A stretch of DNA of 9,961 nt from JBFMDH01 sp044868105. Its GTDB lineage: Bacteria; Acidobacteriota; Blastocatellia; UBA7656. The first letter of the stretch is position 1; each line of letters opens with the position of its first letter. Of this stretch, positions 6,636 through 9,961 are shown in pieces. A program made the translations under genes and the position numbers. Below the pieces are notes generated by a model that ran no database searches, was not told the origin of the DNA, and was given only the letters and a program-made list of their open reading frames with translations. Location of the stretch: contig JBIOWC010000121.1 of NCBI GenBank assembly GCA_044868105.1, forward strand, positions 1 to 9,961, given 5' to 3'.

Positions 6636-9116
6636 ATGAGTAAACTAAGAAAAGAACTCAGTCAGTACACTGCGAGAGGCTTGTCGTTACTGTTGATTCA
6701 AGCGCTCGTCGCTACCTTTCTGATTGTTATCTCCTTAACCCATCTCTTCACCCTCAGCACGGAAGCTTTCCTGATCTTTATCATCTTAGGGCTTTTGCTG
6801 GCCATAGCCTCTTCGCGGCTGATTATCGAATTGCCGGGCACCCATTGTCATATTTCGCTTATGGAGGTGGTGACCTTTCTGGCGATTATCTCTTTGAGTC
6901 CCTACCATGCGATTCTCCTCACCCTGATAGATATGGTTTTGACGAACCATCGCGCGAAATGCAAGCCCACGTTGGTTATCTTCAATATCTCAAACCATAC
7001 CCTCTCGGTCTTTGCCGCTGCTCAAACCTACTATGTGTTGAAGTCGCTCTTAGATGTGGCTTTTGTGTCGCCCACGGCCAATGAGCGAATGTTGATTTTC
7101 GCGCTGCCGCTGGTTTCCATGGCCATTGCCTATAACTTCTTCAACGTCGGCGGCGTGGCCTTGATGTCATACTTCAAACATAAAGTCAGTATGAGTAGAA
7201 CGGTTTCTGAAACTTTACCTTGGGAACCGGTAACGCTCGTCGCAACCGCAACGGTTGTCGGCGTGGTTGAGTACACCTATGCGCACTATGGCATCGTCAC
7301 CATGCTGGTGACCTTGTTTTTAGTTGCGCCCGTCCCGGTCATTATCTATTACGCCTTTAAAACCTATAACGCGAGTCTCGGAGAGAAAGAGAACCATTAC
7401 AAAGAAATCACCGGCATTTACGATTCGATTTTGGAAATGCTCGCCATGGCCATTGATGCCAAAGATGATGTGACCCACGATCACATTCAACGGGTGAAAC
7501 TCTTCGCCCGGCGAATGGGAGAAATTGTCGGGCTTTCGGAACTGGAGATTGAAGCGCTTAAAGCCGGCGCCTTGCTGCACGACATCGGCAAGATTGGCGT
7601 GCCGGCCTATATCTTGAACAAGCCCGGTAAACTCACCGAACACGAATTCGAGCAGATGAAGATGCATACCATCATCGGCGCGGATATGTTATCGAACGTA
7701 GATTTTCGTTATCCCGTGGTGCCCATTGTCCGCCATCACCATGAACGGTGGGACGGGCGGGGATACCCGGATGGCTTGAAGGGGGAAAGCATACCCGTCA
7801 CCGCCCGCATTCTTACGCTGGTGGATACTTATGATGCCTTGAGGTCGGATAGACCTTATCATAAAGCGATGGGTCGCAAAGAGGCGCTCACTTATCTTGA
7901 GCAGAATGCCAGTTCGATGTATGACCCCAAGCTGGTTGAAATTTTTCTGTCCATCGTTGACCAGCTCGAAGCCGAAGCGGCGACCCTGGTGGCTTCACAA
8001 ACCCAGAAACGGGAGCAACAAAAGAGCGCCGCCCTGACGAATGCCAAACCGGCAAACGGGCTGGCGCAAGAGCCACCCATTGATCGCGCCGCTGCGGCGT
8101 TGCATTCAATTGCTGAAACCAATCAACGGGTCTCGGCGCTCTATGAATTGTCGCGCACCTTATCGAGTGTGCTTTCCGTTGAAGACACGGTGGCCATCTT
8201 GGCGAATCGGCTGGCCAAGATGATTCCCTTTACCACCTGCGCGATTGCCTTGTTTGATGCGACGCGTTCGGAATATGAAATTGTTCATGCAACGGGGCGC
8301 AATGCTGACCGCTTGCAAAGGCGCCGACAACCGGCTGAAGCCGGAATCACCGGCTGGGTCATTACCAACCAGAAGCCGATGTACAATACCAACCCGCTGC
8401 TTGATTTCGGATATTTGGAAATCAAAGAGTCTGGCAAATACAAAGGCACCATGGTCTTTCCGCTGTGTAAGAATAATGAAGCGCTGGGCGCCATCGCCAT
8501 CTATTCTATGGAAATAGAAACCTATAGCAGCGAGTTTATCCAGTTAATGGATTCCATCTCGCAACCGGCCTCCGATGCGGTTTATAACGCCATCATGTTT
8601 GAGCAGGCACAAAAGGCCGCTTCGACCGATTCCCTCACCGGACTGGCAAATACGCGAGGTCTGGCGGCGCAATTTGAACAGACCAAGCTGCGCTGTCGGC
8701 AGATCGGGCAACCCATGTCGATCCTGTTTATTTCTCTAAATAATTTAGACGAAGCCAAATCGGGAGCGTTAAGCGCGACGGCTCATCCGCTAGTGGGACT
8801 GGGCAAATTGATTAAACAACAGGTGCTGGAAAAGGAATTGGTGGCGAAATATTGGGATAATGCTTTGATTGCTTTGCTTCCTGAAAAAGGCCGGAAAGAG
8901 ACCGCCGAAACCCGGCGCCGCATCGAACTGGCAATCAATTCAGCCAAGCATTTGAATCTGTCCGTGAGCATCGGTTCGGCAACCAACCCGGATGATGGCG
9001 AGGGCTTTGAAGATTTACTTCAAGCGGCGCAAATGGATTGTATTGCCAATCGCACGAGTTTCGATTTCCTTGCCTCAAAGATGAATGGCTTAATGCACAC
9101 CGGAGACTTGAATTAA
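6636..9116 (+). CDS. Membrane HD-GYP / GAF / degenerate GGDEF signalling protein
   Basis: The 826-residue product starts with a membrane domain of about six or seven helices (residues 15-240), probably a sensor. An HD-GYP phosphodiesterase follows (about 260-450), with H283, H315-D316 in LLHDIGK, H344, HHHERWDGRGYP (367-378) and D397 in VDTYDAL; the expected metal and catalytic residues appear intact, so hydrolysis of cyclic-di-GMP is predicted. A polar linker (450-490) leads to a GAF domain (about 495-655) and a GGDEF domain (661-807, beginning STDSLTGLANTRGL). The GGDEF signature is replaced by W740-D-N-A-L744, the metal aspartates by S700 and N702, and the RxxD inhibitory site by L731-E734, so it should not make cyclic-di-GMP and may regulate. 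The Shine-Dalgarno signal is poor: AGG abuts the ATG at 6636. The preceding in-frame codon track soon meets a stop and the next ATG would remove the first membrane helices. Confidence 0.93.
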   Translation: MSKLRKELSQYTARGLSLLLIQALVATFLIVISLTHLFTLSTEAFLIFIILGLLLAIASSRLIIELPGTHCHISLMEVVTFLAIISLSPYHAILLTLIDMVLTNHRAKCKPTLVIFNISNHTLSVFAAAQTYYVLKSLLDVAFVSPTANERMLIFALPLVSMAIAYNFFNVGGVALMSYFKHKVSMSRTVSETLPWEPVTLVATATVVGVVEYTYAHYGIVTMLVTLFLVAPVPVIIYYAFKTYNASLGEKENHYKEITGIYDSILEMLAMAIDAKDDVTHDHIQRVKLFARRMGEIVGLSELEIEALKAGALLHDIGKIGVPAYILNKPGKLTEHEFEQMKMHTIIGADMLSNVDFRYPVVPIVRHHHERWDGRGYPDGLKGESIPVTARILTLVDTYDALRSDRPYHKAMGRKEALTYLEQNASSMYDPKLVEIFLSIVDQLEAEAATLVASQTQKREQQKSAALTNAKPANGLAQEPPIDRAAAALHSIAETNQRVSALYELSRTLSSVLSVEDTVAILANRLAKMIPFTTCAIALFDATRSEYEIVHATGRNADRLQRRRQPAEAGITGWVITNQKPMYNTNPLLDFGYLEIKESGKYKGTMVFPLCKNNEALGAIAIYSMEIETYSSEFIQLMDSISQPASDAVYNAIMFEQAQKAASTDSLTGLANTRGLAAQFEQTKLRCRQIGQPMSILFISLNNLDEAKSGALSATAHPLVGLGKLIKQQVLEKELVAKYWDNALIALLPEKGRKETAETRRRIELAINSAKHLNLSVSIGSATNPDDGEGFEDLLQAAQMDCIANRTSFDFLASKMNGLMHTGDLN

Positions 9117-9257
9117 CGAGCCGGGTTCTCAGGAACGGCCAGAGAAAAACCCTCAAAATCCCGCCATTTTCGCTTCCTAAAACCAGCCCTCTGCAACCGA
9201 CGAAAAATCTCCTTTGCCAATGGCGCGCAAAGAATTGCGATTGCCGGGTCATTAGGT

Positions 9258-9287
9258 TTGAACTAAGCTTGATGCGTGTGCTAATAA
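9258..9287 (+). promoter_or_regulatory. Candidate sigma-70-type promoter for the last two genes
   Basis: TTGAAC (9258-9263) and TAATAA (9282-9287) are separated by 18 bases and lie 41 bases before the ATG at 9329. The match to TTGACA/TATAAT is fair, four of six at each box, and acidobacterial promoters are poorly charted, so this is tentative. The preceding bases 9123-9152 hold an imperfect hairpin that could end the HD-GYP transcript. Confidence 0.35.
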
Positions 9288-9328
9288 TCTTTACATACCC
9301 CTGATAACTTTGTTGGAGTTTTGTTGTA

Positions 9329-9853
9329 ATGAGGTTTTGTTTACCGATTATATTGCTTTTTGCGTTCACGATTTCAATTGCCGCGCAAAATTCTAATCCT
9401 CCGAAAGCCCGTCCGACTTCGCAAGAGGAGTTGGAACAGTTAGAACAGGAAACCAGCCTGCCTCCCGAAATGCGGGTTCGTCTGGCAATTGAGCGCGCTG
9501 ATAATGCCCATCACAAAGTGGTTGAAGACGCGCAGAAATTGACCGACTTATCTTGCCAGGTCGCCAAACGCTACGAAGAGAAAAAAAAGCTTTCTTCAGA
9601 AGACCTGAAAGATGTGGGAACGATAGAAAAACTCGCTAAACGGATATTGGAATTTGCCGGGGGTTCCGAAGAGAAGGATGAAACCAAAAAAGAGATGTCT
9701 TTGGAAGAGATGGTCAATCGGTTAAAGGATGTTTCGGTAAAAATCAAAGACAGTTTGACGGCTGAAACTCGTCACGTGATTTCCGCGACCGTGGTTTTTA
9801 ATTCCAACGAAGCGATCAATCTGGCCCAATTTATCAAGAAAGCGCCCAAGTAG
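9329..9853 (+). CDS. Small exported helical protein of unknown function
   Basis: The 174-residue product has a signal peptide (about 1-19, cleavage near IAA-QN), then a highly charged, mostly helical chain. Recognisable stretches are SLPPEMRVRLAIERADNAHHKVVEDAQKL in two pieces around residues 43-71, LSCQVAKRYEEKKKLSSEDLKD (about 74-95) and IEKLAKRILEFAGGSEE (about 99-115), with likely coiled-coil character. One mature cysteine, C76, is present. I believe similar exported proteins recur in Acidobacteriota, but no function is known to me. GGAG (9315-9318) lies 10 bases before the ATG. The stop codon is 2 bases before the next ATG, so the two genes are probably co-transcribed and translationally coupled, and their products may act together. 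Confidence 0.82.
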   Translation: MRFCLPIILLFAFTISIAAQNSNPPKARPTSQEELEQLEQETSLPPEMRVRLAIERADNAHHKVVEDAQKLTDLSCQVAKRYEEKKKLSSEDLKDVGTIEKLAKRILEFAGGSEEKDETKKEMSLEEMVNRLKDVSVKIKDSLTAETRHVISATVVFNSNEAINLAQFIKKAPK

Positions 9854-9855
9854 TT

Positions 9856-9961
9856 ATGCCGGTCAAATACGCCATCGGAAAAATTTCTATCGCTCTTTTG
9901 TTGCTCTTAACGCTCATCTCGAGCCTTTCATTTCTGTCTTTTTCAACAACCCCGGTTGCCG
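9856..9961 (+). CDS. Start of a second exported protein, cut by window edge
   Basis: ATG at 9856, two bases after the previous stop codon, opens 35 codons that run off the window without a stop. The sequence MPVKYAIGKISIALLLLL and the following hydrophobic and Ser/Thr-rich residues form a signal peptide or membrane anchor, with possible cleavage near TTPVA. There is no strong Shine-Dalgarno signal, which fits translational coupling to the upstream gene. Too little is present to name a family. Confidence 0.68.
   Translation, partial: MPVKYAIGKISIALLLLLTLISSLSFLSFSTTPVA

Noticed and set aside
8935..9369. 144-codon minus-strand open frame spanning the end of the HD-GYP gene
   Set aside because: It overlaps two well-supported genes, has no recognisable domain, and its sequence looks like chance translation.

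Overview
The window most resembles an Acidobacteriota chromosome, probably of the Blastocatellia type. This is inferred from moderate GC and from the mix of families: a zinc-finger anti-sigma factor with an extracytoplasmic HC/HRC domain, an exported lactonase-type propeller, an exported NHLRC2-like thioredoxin/NHL protein and a membrane HD-GYP protein. No rRNA, tRNA, CRISPR array, transposase or phage gene was found. Six of the eight main genes begin with a signal peptide and two more products are membrane-anchored or membrane-embedded, so the theme is the cell envelope and signalling.

Layout: (1) a left-edge exported protein on the minus strand (1-622, C-terminus outside the window); (2) a roughly 500-base divergent gap with no supportable gene, ending in a potentially structured leader; (3) a membrane anti-sigma factor (1121-1990) with no sigma-factor gene beside it; (4) a 22-base tandem duplication, then an exported beta-propeller lactonase-family protein (2173-3339); (5) a compact inverted-repeat element in H-type pseudoknot order (3341-3399) between convergent genes; (6) a small AT-richer exported protein of unknown function on the minus strand (3439-3978); (7) a thioredoxin-NHL protein like animal NHLRC2 (4127-6124); (8) a 511-base gap with a terminator that points to the minus strand, a direct repeat and a possible 17-codon ORF; (9) a seven-part membrane HD-GYP/GAF/GGDEF protein (6636-9116) whose GGDEF domain is degenerate; (10) two tightly spaced genes for exported proteins (9329-9853 and 9856 to the right edge).

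How the genes may work together is mostly inference. The anti-sigma factor and the HD-GYP protein are two independent membrane signalling routes: sigma-factor release and cyclic-di-GMP breakdown. The two propeller proteins and the small exported proteins would act outside the inner membrane. Apart from the last pair I see no operon: intergenic distances are large and directions change. I found no clear new multi-gene system. The most unusual items are the pseudoknot-order repeat, the strand-inverted terminator with no minus-strand gene to serve, and the catalytically dead GGDEF joined to an apparently intact HD-GYP.
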